Shown here in pieces: positions 1-8,661 of a stretch of 21,580 nucleotides of DNA. A program made the position numbers and the translations under genes. The notes under the pieces are model-generated. The model was not told the origin of the DNA and searched no databases. It worked only from the letters and a program-made list of their open reading frames with translations. Source of the DNA: an uncultured Lacticaseibacillus sp. (GTDB lineage: Bacteria; Bacillota; Bacilli; Lactobacillales; Lactobacillaceae); the NCBI GenBank assembly GCA_934293835.1, contig CAKQZO010000012.1:1-21580 (forward strand), in the 5' to 3' direction. Positions within the stretch are counted from its first letter, which is position 1; every line of letters begins with the position of its first letter.

Positions 1-564
1 AAGCTCGACGATCTCGAGATGTATCAGACGGTGTACGCCAAGGAAGTCGGCTCGGCTGCCGCTCCGACCGCAGGCCTGCACTGGACCGAAGAATTGCTGC
101 AAAAGGCGCAGGATAAAGGCGCCAAGCTGGTTTACCTCACGCTGCATGTGGGCTTAGGGACGTTCCGGCCAGTGTCGGTGGAGAACATCGAAGACCACAA
201 GATGCACAGCGAATTCTACCGCTTCTCGCAAGAAGCCGCAGACACGCTGAATGAGGTCCGCAAAAACGGCGGGCGCATCATCGCGACGGGGACGACTTCG
301 ATTCGCACCCTGGAGACGATCGGGACGAAGTTTGATGGTGAGATCCGCCCTTCTTCTGGCTGGACGGACATCTTCATCAAGCCAGGCTATCAATGGCGAG
401 TCGTCGATGCGTTCATCACCAACTTCCACTTGCCGAAGTCGACCTTGGTGATGTTGGTGGCTGCCTTCACCGGCCGCGAAAACATTCTGAACGCTTACGA
501 ACACGCCATCCAAGAACGTTACCGCTTCTTTAGCTTCGGCGACGCAATGTTTATTCATAAATAG
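1..564 (+). CDS. queA: S-adenosylmethionine:tRNA ribosyltransferase-isomerase, C-terminal part (5' end outside window)
   Basis: QueA transfers and isomerises the ribosyl part of S-adenosylmethionine onto preQ1-modified tRNA, giving epoxyqueuosine at the wobble position of GUN-anticodon tRNAs. The reading frame is open from base 1, so the gene is cut by the window edge. About 187 codons remain of a protein usually near 340 residues. Family signatures visible are [27 protein letters not shown] and the terminal [13 protein letters not shown]. The in-frame ATG at base 19 lies inside the conserved domain and is not the true start. tgt follows 27 nt downstream in the same pathway, so the two are presumably co-transcribed. 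The identification is firm; only the N-terminal portion is unseen. Confidence 0.95.
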   Translation, partial: KLDDLEMYQTVYAKEVGSAAAPTAGLHWTEELLQKAQDKGAKLVYLTLHVGLGTFRPVSVENIEDHKMHSEFYRFSQEAADTLNEVRKNGGRIIATGTTSIRTLETIGTKFDGEIRPSSGWTDIFIKPGYQWRVVDAFITNFHLPKSTLVMLVAAFTGRENILNAYEHAIQERYRFFSFGDAMFIHK

Positions 565-573
565 TGGCGCTAG

Positions 574-1734
<1,161 letters not shown>

Positions 1735-1760
1735 AAGGTCAGCCCTAAGTCTGATTGGCG

Positions 1761-1789
1761 TTGCCTAGCCAAATCTGTTACAGTATGAG
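1761..1789 (+). promoter_or_regulatory. Possible sigma-A promoter for yajC
   Basis: TTGCCT at 1761-1766 and TATGAG at 1784-1789 are separated by 17 nt, in the gap between tgt and yajC. The -10 match is imperfect, so this is a tentative internal promoter. yajC may instead be read mainly from upstream. Confidence 0.4.
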
Positions 1790-1824
1790 ATGGATAAATA
1801 AACAAACTAAACGAGGTGCCTACA

Positions 1825-2184
1825 TTGAACAGTAGCTATTCCATGATCATTTTGATCGTTGTGATGTTCGCATTCATGTATTTCGGCATGATGCGTCCCC
1901 AAAAGAAACAGCAGCAGAAGCGTCAAGCGATGCTGAACGAAATGAAAAAAGGCGATAAGGTCGTCACCATCGGCGGCTTGCACGGGGTGATCGATAGCAT
2001 CGATAAGACTGCCGGCACCGTCGATCTTGACCTCGATGGGATCTTCTTGACGTTCAACCTCAGCGCCATCCGGGTGGTTGACCAGCCGGCGGCCGCACCA
2101 GTGGCCAAAGAAAAGTCGGAAGCGGCTGACAAGCCATACTCCGAACCATCGTCTGACGATAAGGCCGACGATCACAAAGACTAA
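1825..2184 (+). CDS. yajC: Preprotein translocase accessory subunit YajC
   Basis: YajC is a small single-pass membrane protein that associates with SecDF-YidC and the SecYEG translocon. The 119-residue product has one hydrophobic segment near residues 6-22, then a basic stretch (RPQKKQQQKRQ). After these comes the conserved soluble core MKKGDKVVTIGGLHGVI, and the tail is acidic and lysine-rich. I place the start at the TTG at 1825 because GAGGTG at 1813-1818 sits 6 nt upstream. An upstream GTG at 1816 would overlap that ribosome binding site and adds only three residues. Its position after queA-tgt is typical of Firmicutes. An intrinsic terminator follows within 11 nt. Confidence 0.92.
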   Translation: MNSSYSMIILIVVMFAFMYFGMMRPQKKQQQKRQAMLNEMKKGDKVVTIGGLHGVIDSIDKTAGTVDLDLDGIFLTFNLSAIRVVDQPAAAPVAKEKSEAADKPYSEPSSDDKADDHKD

Positions 2185-2194
2185 GCACGACTTG

Positions 2195-2223
2195 AATCTC
2201 TGCAGCGATGCAGGGATTTTTTT
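2195..2223 (+). terminator. Intrinsic terminator after yajC
   Basis: A 10-bp stem (AATCTCTGCA with TGCAGGGATT, one G-U pair) closes a GCGA tetraloop and runs into a T tract. It ends the queA-tgt-yajC transcript and isolates adhE. Confidence 0.88.
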
Positions 2224-2340
2224 GTGCAACAGAATTCGTTCTCAGAAAAACAGATTAAAGCGGTTTAAGCTCATATAATCACATTTGTAATCGCACGACC
2301 AATCGCCGCAATCGCCGGTTTAACGCGGCTTTTAAAAAAA

Positions 2341-2358
2341 TCGTGAAAAAGTTCACCT
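2341..2358. promoter_or_regulatory. Rex-like redox operator upstream of adhE
   Basis: TCGTGAAAAAGTTCACCT contains the perfect inverted repeat GTGAA-N4-TTCAC. It matches about 14 of 18 positions of the Rex consensus TTGTGAAAWWWTTCACAA. It lies just upstream of the adhE -35 box. Rex is the NADH-sensing repressor that commonly controls adhE in Gram-positives, so NADH/NAD-dependent control is a reasonable inference. No rex gene is in the window. Confidence 0.5.
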
Positions 2359-2364
2359 AACCTG

Positions 2365-2393
2365 TTTACAAATTCACAACCATCGGGTATATT
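2365..2393 (+). promoter_or_regulatory. Sigma-A promoter of adhE
   Basis: TTTACA at 2365-2370 and TATATT at 2388-2393 are separated by 17 nt. Transcription would begin near 2400. That leaves a roughly 44-nt leader before the ATG at 2444 and makes an upstream in-frame ATG at 2405 unlikely as the start. Confidence 0.75.
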
Positions 2394-2416
2394 GTTCTTG
2401 TGAAATGGTTAACGAA
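2373..2416. promoter_or_regulatory. Additional Rex-like half sites overlapping the adhE promoter
   Basis: TTCACAA at 2373-2379 lies in the -35/-10 spacer, and TTGTGAA at 2398-2404 lies at the expected transcription start. Both are exact Rex half sites. The second begins a degenerate palindrome, TTGTGAAATGGTTAACGA. Together with the site at 2341 this suggests multiple repressor contacts over the promoter. The assignment rests on sequence resemblance only. Confidence 0.38.
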
Positions 2417-2443
2417 AACATTCGATTGTGGAGGGACTGCAAT

Positions 2444-5071
2444 ATGTTGAAAGCTGCCGAAAAAACCGCTCCGGTAAAAGAGACGCAAGTTGACGTGGAT
2501 AAGATGATCGACGAGCTGGTCAAAAACGCCCAAGAAGCACTCAAGGTGATGAAGGGCTTCGATCAGGAGAAGGTCGATCACATCGTGCACCGCATGGCGA
2601 TCGCTGGTTTGGATCATCATATGGAACTCGCGAAGATGGCGGTTGAAGAAACCGGCCGTGGGGTCTATGAAGATAAAGCAATCAAGAACATGTTTGCGAC
2701 TGAAGAAATCTGGCATTCGATCAAAGACGATAAGACCGTCGGCGTGATCAACGAAGATAAGCAGAAGAACGTCATCTCGATCGCAGAGCCGATCGGGGTC
2801 ATCGCCGGGGTAACGCCTGTGACGAACCCGACCTCAACGGTGATGTTCAAGTCCGAAATTTCGATCAAGACGCGTAACCCGATCATCTTCTCCTTCCATC
2901 CAGGCGCGCAGAAGTCCTCTGCCCGGGCCTTGGAGGTCATCCGCGCAGAAGCCGTGAAGGCGGGCCTGCCAGAAGGCGCGTTGCAGTTCATCCCAGTACC
3001 AAGCATCGAGGCTTGTCAGGCCCTGATGCACCATCCAGGCGTGGCGACGATCCTGGCGACCGGCGGCCCAGGCATGGTTAAGTCCGCTTATTCCTCCGGC
3101 AAGCCTGCACTAGGGGTCGGTGCCGGGAACGCGCCTGCTTATATCGAAGCGAGCGCCGATGTGAAGCAAGCCGTCAACGATATCATGTTGTCCAAGAGTT
3201 TCGACCACGGGATGGTCTGTGCTTCTGAACAAGGCATGGTCGTCGACGCGCCGATCTATGACAAGGTCAAGCAAGAATTCCTGGCCCAAGGCGCCTACTT
3301 CGTTCAGAAGAAGGACATGAAGAAGTTCACCGAAACCGTGATCAACACCGAGAAGATGGCGGTCAACCCGCGCATCGTCGGCCAAAGTGCTTGGCAGATC
3401 GCCAACTGGGCGGGGATCGAGATTCCCGAAGACACCCAGTTGATCATCGCCGAGTTACCGGAACCGGGAGACAAATATCCGCTGTCTCATGAAAAGCTGA
3501 GTCCCGTTTTGGCGATGTTCAAGGCTAAAGATCACGAAGATGGGTTCGCCAAGGCCGAGAAGATGCTGGATATCGGCGGCCTGGGCCACACCGCGGTGAT
3601 TCACACGCAAGACCAAGATCTGGCCGTGGCGTATGCCGATAAGATGCAGGCTTGCCGCATCTTGGTGAACACCCCGTCGACGATGGGCGGCATCGGGGAT
3701 CTGTACAACAACATGATTCCGTCACTGACTCTGGGCTGTGGCTCATACGGTGGTAACTCGATTTCGCATAATGTGGGGACGATCGACTTGTTGAACATTA
3801 AGACCTTGGCTAAGCGGCGCAACAACATGCAATGGGTCAAGTTGCCGCCGAAGATCTACTTCGAACGCAACTCGGTACGTTATCTGGAGAAGATGGACGG
3901 CCTCGATCGCGTCTTGATCGTCGGCGACCGCGGCATGGAAAAGCTCGGCTACATCCGCATCGTTGAAGAAGTGTTGAAGAACCGGACGAACAACGTTGAT
4001 GTCCAAACCTTCTTGGATGTCGAACCCGATCCGTCCAGCAACACGGTTTACAAAGGCACGGCGATCGCCAAAGACTTCAAGCCAGACGCGATCGTTGCCG
4101 TCGGCGGGGGGTCTGTCATGGACGCCGCCAAAGGGATCTGGTTGTTTTACGATGGTGATGGCGACTTCTTCGGCGCCAAGCAGAAGTTCTTAGACATTCG
4201 TAAGCGGACGTATAAGTTCCCGAAGCCGACCAAGTCTAAGCTGGTCTGCATTCCGACAACTTCTGGGACCGGGTCTGAAGTGACCCCATTTGCGGTCATC
4301 ACCGATTCTGACACCGGGATCAAGTACCCGCTGGCCGATTATGCGCTGACTCCTGATGTGGCCTTGATCGATTCGCAGTTCATCGAAACGGTGCCGCCTA
4401 AGGTCGTCGCCGATACCGGTTTGGATGTGATCTGCCACGCCACCGAAAGCTTCGTCTCGACGATGGCCAGCTCCTACACCCGCGGTCTGTCGCTGGAGGC
4501 GCTCAAGCTGGCGTTCGACAACCTGGAAGCCTCTTACAACGGGGACCTGGAAGCCAAGGCGAAGATGCACGATGCCTCGACGATCGCCGGGATGGCCTTT
4601 GCCAACGCCTTGTTAGGGATCAACCACAGTATCGCCCACAAGCTCGGGCAGACGTACCATCTGCCTCACGGGCGTTGCATCGCGATCACCTTCCCACACG
4701 TTGTGCGCTATAACGCGAAGACACCGACGAAGCGCGCCGTTTGGTCCAAGTATAACTACTTCAAGGCCAACGAAGACTATGCGCAGATCGCGCGTTATCT
4801 CGGGCTCAAAGGTGACACGACTGAAGAATTAGTCGAAAGCTTCGTTCAAGCCTACATCGACCTCGCCGGCCGCATCGGCGTCAAGATGAGCCTGAAGGAA
4901 CAAGGCATCACCAAGGATGAAGTGATCGCCAACGCCGATCGCATCGCCGAATTGGCCTACGAAGACAACTGCACGGTGACCAACCCGGTTGAACCGCTGA
5001 TCGCCGATATGAAGCAGATCTTGCTGGATGAATACGAAGGCACCGCTTCTAGCGCCTCGGTTCGCCCATAA
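2444..5071 (+). CDS. adhE: Bifunctional acetaldehyde-CoA/alcohol dehydrogenase
   Basis: AdhE reduces acetyl-CoA to acetaldehyde and then to ethanol, reoxidising two NADH during heterofermentative or mixed-acid metabolism. In other bacteria it assembles into cytosolic spirosomes. The 875-residue product has an N-terminal aldehyde dehydrogenase domain (about 15-450) with catalytic Cys259 in HGMVCASEQ. The C-terminal iron-type alcohol dehydrogenase domain (about 465-865) carries the nucleotide motif AVGGGSVMD (552-560) and TTSGTGSEVTPF (605-616). Its probable iron ligands are Asp661, His665, His728 and His742. Both domains look intact. The start at 2444 has GGAGGG at 2430-2435. An in-frame ATG at 2405 sits almost on the predicted transcription start and has no ribosome binding site. 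The gene is a single transcription unit with its own promoter, Rex-like sites and terminator. Confidence 0.97.
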   Translation: MLKAAEKTAPVKETQVDVDKMIDELVKNAQEALKVMKGFDQEKVDHIVHRMAIAGLDHHMELAKMAVEETGRGVYEDKAIKNMFATEEIWHSIKDDKTVGVINEDKQKNVISIAEPIGVIAGVTPVTNPTSTVMFKSEISIKTRNPIIFSFHPGAQKSSARALEVIRAEAVKAGLPEGALQFIPVPSIEACQALMHHPGVATILATGGPGMVKSAYSSGKPALGVGAGNAPAYIEASADVKQAVNDIMLSKSFDHGMVCASEQGMVVDAPIYDKVKQEFLAQGAYFVQKKDMKKFTETVINTEKMAVNPRIVGQSAWQIANWAGIEIPEDTQLIIAELPEPGDKYPLSHEKLSPVLAMFKAKDHEDGFAKAEKMLDIGGLGHTAVIHTQDQDLAVAYADKMQACRILVNTPSTMGGIGDLYNNMIPSLTLGCGSYGGNSISHNVGTIDLLNIKTLAKRRNNMQWVKLPPKIYFERNSVRYLEKMDGLDRVLIVGDRGMEKLGYIRIVEEVLKNRTNNVDVQTFLDVEPDPSSNTVYKGTAIAKDFKPDAIVAVGGGSVMDAAKGIWLFYDGDGDFFGAKQKFLDIRKRTYKFPKPTKSKLVCIPTTSGTGSEVTPFAVITDSDTGIKYPLADYALTPDVALIDSQFIETVPPKVVADTGLDVICHATESFVSTMASSYTRGLSLEALKLAFDNLEASYNGDLEAKAKMHDASTIAGMAFANALLGINHSIAHKLGQTYHLPHGRCIAITFPHVVRYNAKTPTKRAVWSKYNYFKANEDYAQIARYLGLKGDTTEELVESFVQAYIDLAGRIGVKMSLKEQGITKDEVIANADRIAELAYEDNCTVTNPVEPLIADMKQILLDEYEGTASSASVRP

Positions 5072-5080
5072 TCGTGACTG

Positions 5081-5111
5081 AAAAAAGCCAAGCCTCGTGC
5101 TTGGTTTTTTT
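5081..5111 (+). terminator. Intrinsic terminator after adhE
   Basis: A stem of GCCAAGC with GCTTGG(T) is extended by A6/T6 pairing, with loop CTCGT and a T7 tail. The A-tract on the other side means it could also work on the minus strand, though no converging gene is present. Confidence 0.88.
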
Positions 5112-5140
5112 GGTGCTTGCGCCACGAGTGAAATTGGCTG

Positions 5141-5169
5141 AGAAGTCGCAGGGAGGTGACTTCTTTTTT
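5141..5169 (+). terminator. Second terminator-like hairpin in the adhE-mntR gap
   Basis: AGAAGTCGC pairs with GTGACTTCT (9 bp, one G-U pair) around a 6-nt loop and is followed by a T tract. It may be a tandem back-up terminator after adhE. It lies just upstream of the mntR promoter region. Confidence 0.6.
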
Positions 5170-5226
5170 CGGGCGTTTCATGCCATAATAGACTAAGACT
5201 ATTGCCACTAAAAGTAAGGATGGCTT

Positions 5227-5883
5227 ATGACACCGAATAAAGAAGATTATCTTAAAATGATTTTTGAGCTGGGCGGCGACACTCAGCTGATCTCAAACAA
5301 ACAGATCGTTGCTGGCTTGTCGGTTTCCGCAGCTTCGGTTAGCGAGATGATCACCAAATTAGTCGAACAAAAATACGTGACCCATACGCCTTATCAAGGC
5401 ATCAAGTTAACCGCGGCTGGGCAAAAGCGTGCGGCCTTATTGGTGCGCAACCACCGGCTGTGGGAAGTGTTCTTGGTGCAGTCGTTGCACTATCCTGTCG
5501 ACAACATTCATCAAGAAGCAGAACAGCTCGAACACGCGACCACCCAAGATATGGCTGACCGGCTGTCGGAGATGCTGGGCAATCCCCAGTACTGTCCGCA
5601 TGGTGGCGTGATTCCCGACGCCGACGGCCACTATTTTGACCAGAGCCGAGTGCCGCTGGCGACCCTGACCATCGGCCAAAAAGGGCACATCGAGCGGGTG
5701 GTCGATGAGGTGAACGTGATCGATTACATTCACGACATCGACTTGCGCATCGAAGACCACTTCACGGTGGTGGCCCGCGATGACCAGACCATCACCTTGC
5801 ATCTCACCCGGACGGACACCGATGTCGCCGTGGACCTCGTGCGGGCGTCGCATGTATTTGTCGATCCGGCCCTCCAAGATTAA
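5227..5883 (+). CDS. mntR: Manganese-responsive DtxR-family transcriptional repressor
   Basis: This is a metal-dependent repressor of the DtxR/MntR family, which when Mn(II)-loaded represses manganese uptake genes. The 218-residue product has a winged helix-turn-helix at about 5-65 and a dimerisation/metal domain at about 70-140. The C-terminal region (about 145-218) is probably an FeoA/SH3-like domain, as in the longer lactobacillar members. Residues aligning with the Bacillus MntR metal site are Asp7, His76, Glu99, Glu102 and His103. Glu replaces the DtxR Cys102 ligand, which favours manganese over iron. One position differs: Lys10 stands where Bacillus MntR has Glu11. The start is supported by AAGGA at 5216-5220. 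zwf follows after 36 nt with no terminator between. No clear MntR operator was recognised here. Confidence 0.85.
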   Translation: MTPNKEDYLKMIFELGGDTQLISNKQIVAGLSVSAASVSEMITKLVEQKYVTHTPYQGIKLTAAGQKRAALLVRNHRLWEVFLVQSLHYPVDNIHQEAEQLEHATTQDMADRLSEMLGNPQYCPHGGVIPDADGHYFDQSRVPLATLTIGQKGHIERVVDEVNVIDYIHDIDLRIEDHFTVVARDDQTITLHLTRTDTDVAVDLVRASHVFVDPALQD

Positions 5884-5919
5884 TCAAGAACGAACAGAAG
5901 TTATAGGAGCATACAGCGT

Positions 5920-7404
5920 ATGGCAGAAGAACAAGCAGCAGTGATCATTCTCTTTGGCGGTTCGGGCGATCTCGCCCGGCGGAAGCTTTATCCCGCGATG
6001 TTCGGGCTATTTCGCCGCGGCTATTTGCGGCAACATTTTGCGGTGATCGGCACTGCCCGGCGCCCGTGGTCGGATGATTACTACCGCGATATCGTCGTGA
6101 ACGCCGTGAAGGATCAGCCAGAGGCGACTCAAGAAGAAGCCGAGGCGTTTGCCGCGCATTTTTATTATCAATCGCATGACGTGACCGATGCCGACCACTA
6201 CATCACGCTCAAGAACTTGGCGGCCAAGCTCGACGACCAGTATGCCGTCGGTGGCAACCGACTGTATTACATGGCGATGGCGCCGGACTTCTTCGCCACG
6301 ATCGCCGAGCACCTCAAGTCCGAGGCGCTGTTGACCGACGAAGGCTTCAACCGCCTCGTCATCGAAAAACCCTTCGGCCACGACTACGCTTCGGCGCTGG
6401 CGCTGAACAACTCGATCACCGCCACCTTCGATGAGTCGCAGATCTATCGGATCGATCATTACTTAGGCAAAGAGATGACGCAGGCGATCATGGCGTTGCG
6501 CTTCGCCAATCCGCTGGTGGGCAGCGCCTGGAACAAAGACCACATTAAAAATATCCAGATCACGCTCGCCGAGGCGGTCGGCGTCGAAGAGCGGGCAGGG
6601 TATTACGAGCATTCCGGCGCGATCCGCGACATGGTGCAAAACCACGTCATGCAGCTGTTGGCTTATCTGACGATGGCCAAGCCGGCTAGTCTGACCCCAG
6701 AAGCCGTGCACGCCGTCAAGGGGGAGGTCTTCAATCACCTCCACATGTACACTGAAGAAGAGGCCCGCGCCAACTTCGTCCGCGGGCAATACGCCTCTGC
6801 GGTGATCGATAAGCTCACGGTTGCAGGCTACCGCGAAGAAACCGGTGTGACCGCGGATTCACTGACGGACACGTTCGTCGCCGGGAAGGTGCTGGTCGAT
6901 ACGCCGGAATTCGCCGGCGTACCGATCTATATCCGCACCGGCAAGCGTCTGACGCGCAAGTCGACGCAGATCACCGTCGTGTTCAAACCGGCCGGCGCCG
7001 AGTTGTTCGGCGAAGAGGCCAAGGCCAACACCCTGACGATCTATGTTGAACCGAGCGAAGGCTTCTCGGTGACCTTGAACGGCAAGGAAATTGGCCAATC
7101 GAGTCACCTGATGACCGAAGAGCTCCGCTATCGCCACGACGAGCGCCTGGCCAAAGAGGCGCCGGAGGCCTATGAGCGCCTGATCCAAGACGCGCTGCAA
7201 GGCGACCAGACGAACTTCACGCGGTGGACGGAGCTGGCCAAGGCGTGGCAGTATGTCGATCAGATCTTGAAGGCTTGGCAGGCGGATACCACCATGCCGA
7301 CCTACCCAGCCGGGACGATGGGCCCCAAGGAGGCCTTCGCGCTACTGGCAAAAGATGGCAACGACTGGTTTTGGCAACCGACCCATGTGAAGATGGCTGA
7401 TTGA
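5920..7404 (+). CDS. zwf: Glucose-6-phosphate 1-dehydrogenase
   Basis: Zwf oxidises glucose 6-phosphate to 6-phosphogluconolactone, the entry step of the oxidative pentose phosphate (phosphoketolase) pathway, and produces NAD(P)H. The 494-residue length is normal for the family. Visible features are the N-terminal nucleotide motif FGGSGDLARRKLYP (about 12-25), the active-site signature RIDHYLGKE with His180 and Lys184, and the probable catalytic His242 in RDMVQNHVMQ. These spacings match the Leuconostoc enzyme, whose dyad is Asp177-His240. The start has TAGGAG about 10 nt upstream. It lies 36 nt after mntR, and a hairpin follows before dinB. Cofactor preference (NAD versus NADP) cannot be judged from these motifs. 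Confidence 0.96.
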   Translation: MAEEQAAVIILFGGSGDLARRKLYPAMFGLFRRGYLRQHFAVIGTARRPWSDDYYRDIVVNAVKDQPEATQEEAEAFAAHFYYQSHDVTDADHYITLKNLAAKLDDQYAVGGNRLYYMAMAPDFFATIAEHLKSEALLTDEGFNRLVIEKPFGHDYASALALNNSITATFDESQIYRIDHYLGKEMTQAIMALRFANPLVGSAWNKDHIKNIQITLAEAVGVEERAGYYEHSGAIRDMVQNHVMQLLAYLTMAKPASLTPEAVHAVKGEVFNHLHMYTEEEARANFVRGQYASAVIDKLTVAGYREETGVTADSLTDTFVAGKVLVDTPEFAGVPIYIRTGKRLTRKSTQITVVFKPAGAELFGEEAKANTLTIYVEPSEGFSVTLNGKEIGQSSHLMTEELRYRHDERLAKEAPEAYERLIQDALQGDQTNFTRWTELAKAWQYVDQILKAWQADTTMPTYPAGTMGPKEAFALLAKDGNDWFWQPTHVKMAD

Positions 7405-7430
7405 TTCAATCCTAGAATATCAGGCAAGAG

Positions 7431-7472
7431 ACGGTCTGCGCTGAAGCGGTGTGCTTCGATGCAGACCGTTTT
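7431..7472 (+). terminator. Hairpin terminator between zwf and dinB
   Basis: ACGGTCTGC at 7431-7439 pairs perfectly with GCAGACCGT at 7461-7469, with an inner GAAGC/GCTTC helix, and is followed by a short TTTT run. The stem is strong but the T tract is weak, so partial read-through into dinB is likely. Confidence 0.62.
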
Positions 7473-7498
7473 GTACGCTGTTGCAGGGAGGTGAGCAG

Positions 7499-8605
7499 AT
7501 GGCGGAATGGCTAGCGATTCCAGAGGTGAACGATATCAGTCGGCGGATCTTGCATATTGACATGGACGCCTTTTACGCCTCGATCGAGCAGCGCGACGAC
7601 CCGAGTCTGCGCACGCGGGCGCTGGTAATCGCCCATGACCCGCGGCAGACAGGCGGCAAAGGCGTCGTCACGACGGCCAATTACATCGCGCGCCAATACG
7701 GGGTGCACTCGGCGATGGCGGCGCAAGAGGCGCTGCGGCTGGTGCCCAAGCGTCTCTTGACGTTCAAGGCGCCGGACTTCACCAAGTATCGCGCGGTGTC
7801 CCAACAGATTCACGCGTTGTTCCATCAGGTGACCGAGCTGATCGAGCCGGTGGCGCTTGATGAGGCATACCTCGACGTGACCGCCAACCGCGACTTCAAG
7901 ACGAAAATCGACTTGGCGCTGTGGCTACAAGACGCGATTCGCCGCGAGACGCGGCTGACGTGCAGCTTCGGGCTCTCGTACAACAAGTTCTTGGCCAAGG
8001 AGGCCAGCGAGTACAACAAGCCCAACGGTCGTACGATCATCTTGCCGGAACAAGCAGAGGCGTTTTTGGCGCGGCTGCCGATCGGCGAGTTTCGCGGGGT
8101 CGGCGCCAAGACCAAGCCGCTGCTGGAGGCAATCGGCATCGTCGATGGGGCCAGCCTGAAAGAGCACAGTCAAGGCGAGCTGATTCACCTTTTTGGCAAG
8201 ATGGGCTTGGGCCTCTATCAGCACGCGCGTGGCATCGACAATCGCCCGGTGCAGGTCAGAGACGCCAAGTCGATCGGCAAGGAGCGCACCTACCGCGCGG
8301 TGCGCACGACCGACGCGCAGGTTCAAGAAGAGTTGCACACGCTGGCGGCGCTGGTGGCGGAAGCCTTGGCCCGCAAGCAAAAGCATGGCAAAACGGTGGT
8401 GCTCAAGGTGCGCGACGCGGCGTTCAACACGCAGACGAAGCGGGTGAGCCTGCCGCAGTATCTGAATTCTGAGGCCGACATTTTTGCCCAGGCGTGGCAA
8501 CTCTGGCAACAGGTGCGCGGGGCGACGATCGCGATCAGGTTGTTGGGCATCACGGTCACGAACCTGGATCCGCAACAATTTGAGAACTTGGACCTGCCGC
8601 TGTGA
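7499..8605 (+). CDS. dinB: DNA polymerase IV (Y-family translesion polymerase)
   Basis: DinB is an error-prone polymerase that extends mismatched or damaged primer ends. The 368-residue product has the palm metal motif HIDMDAFYASIEQ with Asp21, and the catalytic pair Asp121-Glu122 in DEAYLDVT. The thumb contains the helix-hairpin-helix region GEFRGVGAKTKPLLEAIGI, and a little-finger domain ends the protein. The last residues, QQFENLDLPL, resemble a beta-clamp binding peptide. The start at 7499 is chosen because GGGAGGTG lies directly upstream. An in-frame ATG at 7451 falls inside the zwf terminator stem and would add 16 residues that do not belong to the family. The neighbouring zwf-dinB order is probably lineage-specific. 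Confidence 0.95.
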   Translation: MAEWLAIPEVNDISRRILHIDMDAFYASIEQRDDPSLRTRALVIAHDPRQTGGKGVVTTANYIARQYGVHSAMAAQEALRLVPKRLLTFKAPDFTKYRAVSQQIHALFHQVTELIEPVALDEAYLDVTANRDFKTKIDLALWLQDAIRRETRLTCSFGLSYNKFLAKEASEYNKPNGRTIILPEQAEAFLARLPIGEFRGVGAKTKPLLEAIGIVDGASLKEHSQGELIHLFGKMGLGLYQHARGIDNRPVQVRDAKSIGKERTYRAVRTTDAQVQEELHTLAALVAEALARKQKHGKTVVLKVRDAAFNTQTKRVSLPQYLNSEADIFAQAWQLWQQVRGATIAIRLLGITVTNLDPQQFENLDLPL

Positions 8606-8633
8606 TTAGTACAGCGCTGAGATGTGTTATACT
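8606..8633 (+). promoter_or_regulatory. Promoter for the ytoI-nrnA-cshB group
   Basis: A good -10 box, TATACT, lies at 8628-8633. A weak -35 candidate, TTAGTA, lies at 8606-8611 with 16-nt spacing, just after the dinB stop codon. Only the -10 is convincing. Confidence 0.5.
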
Positions 8634-8661
8634 AAGCACAACAACAACGTGAGGTAAGAGA

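Noticed and set aside
7451..7498. Upstream ATG extending dinB by 16 residues
   Set aside because: It lies within the zwf terminator hairpin and lacks a ribosome binding site, while a strong site precedes the ATG at 7499.
7925..8578. Long minus-strand open frame opposite dinB (217 codons)
   Set aside because: It is an antisense shadow produced by GC-rich third positions. The composition has no family motifs and dinB is fully intact on the plus strand.
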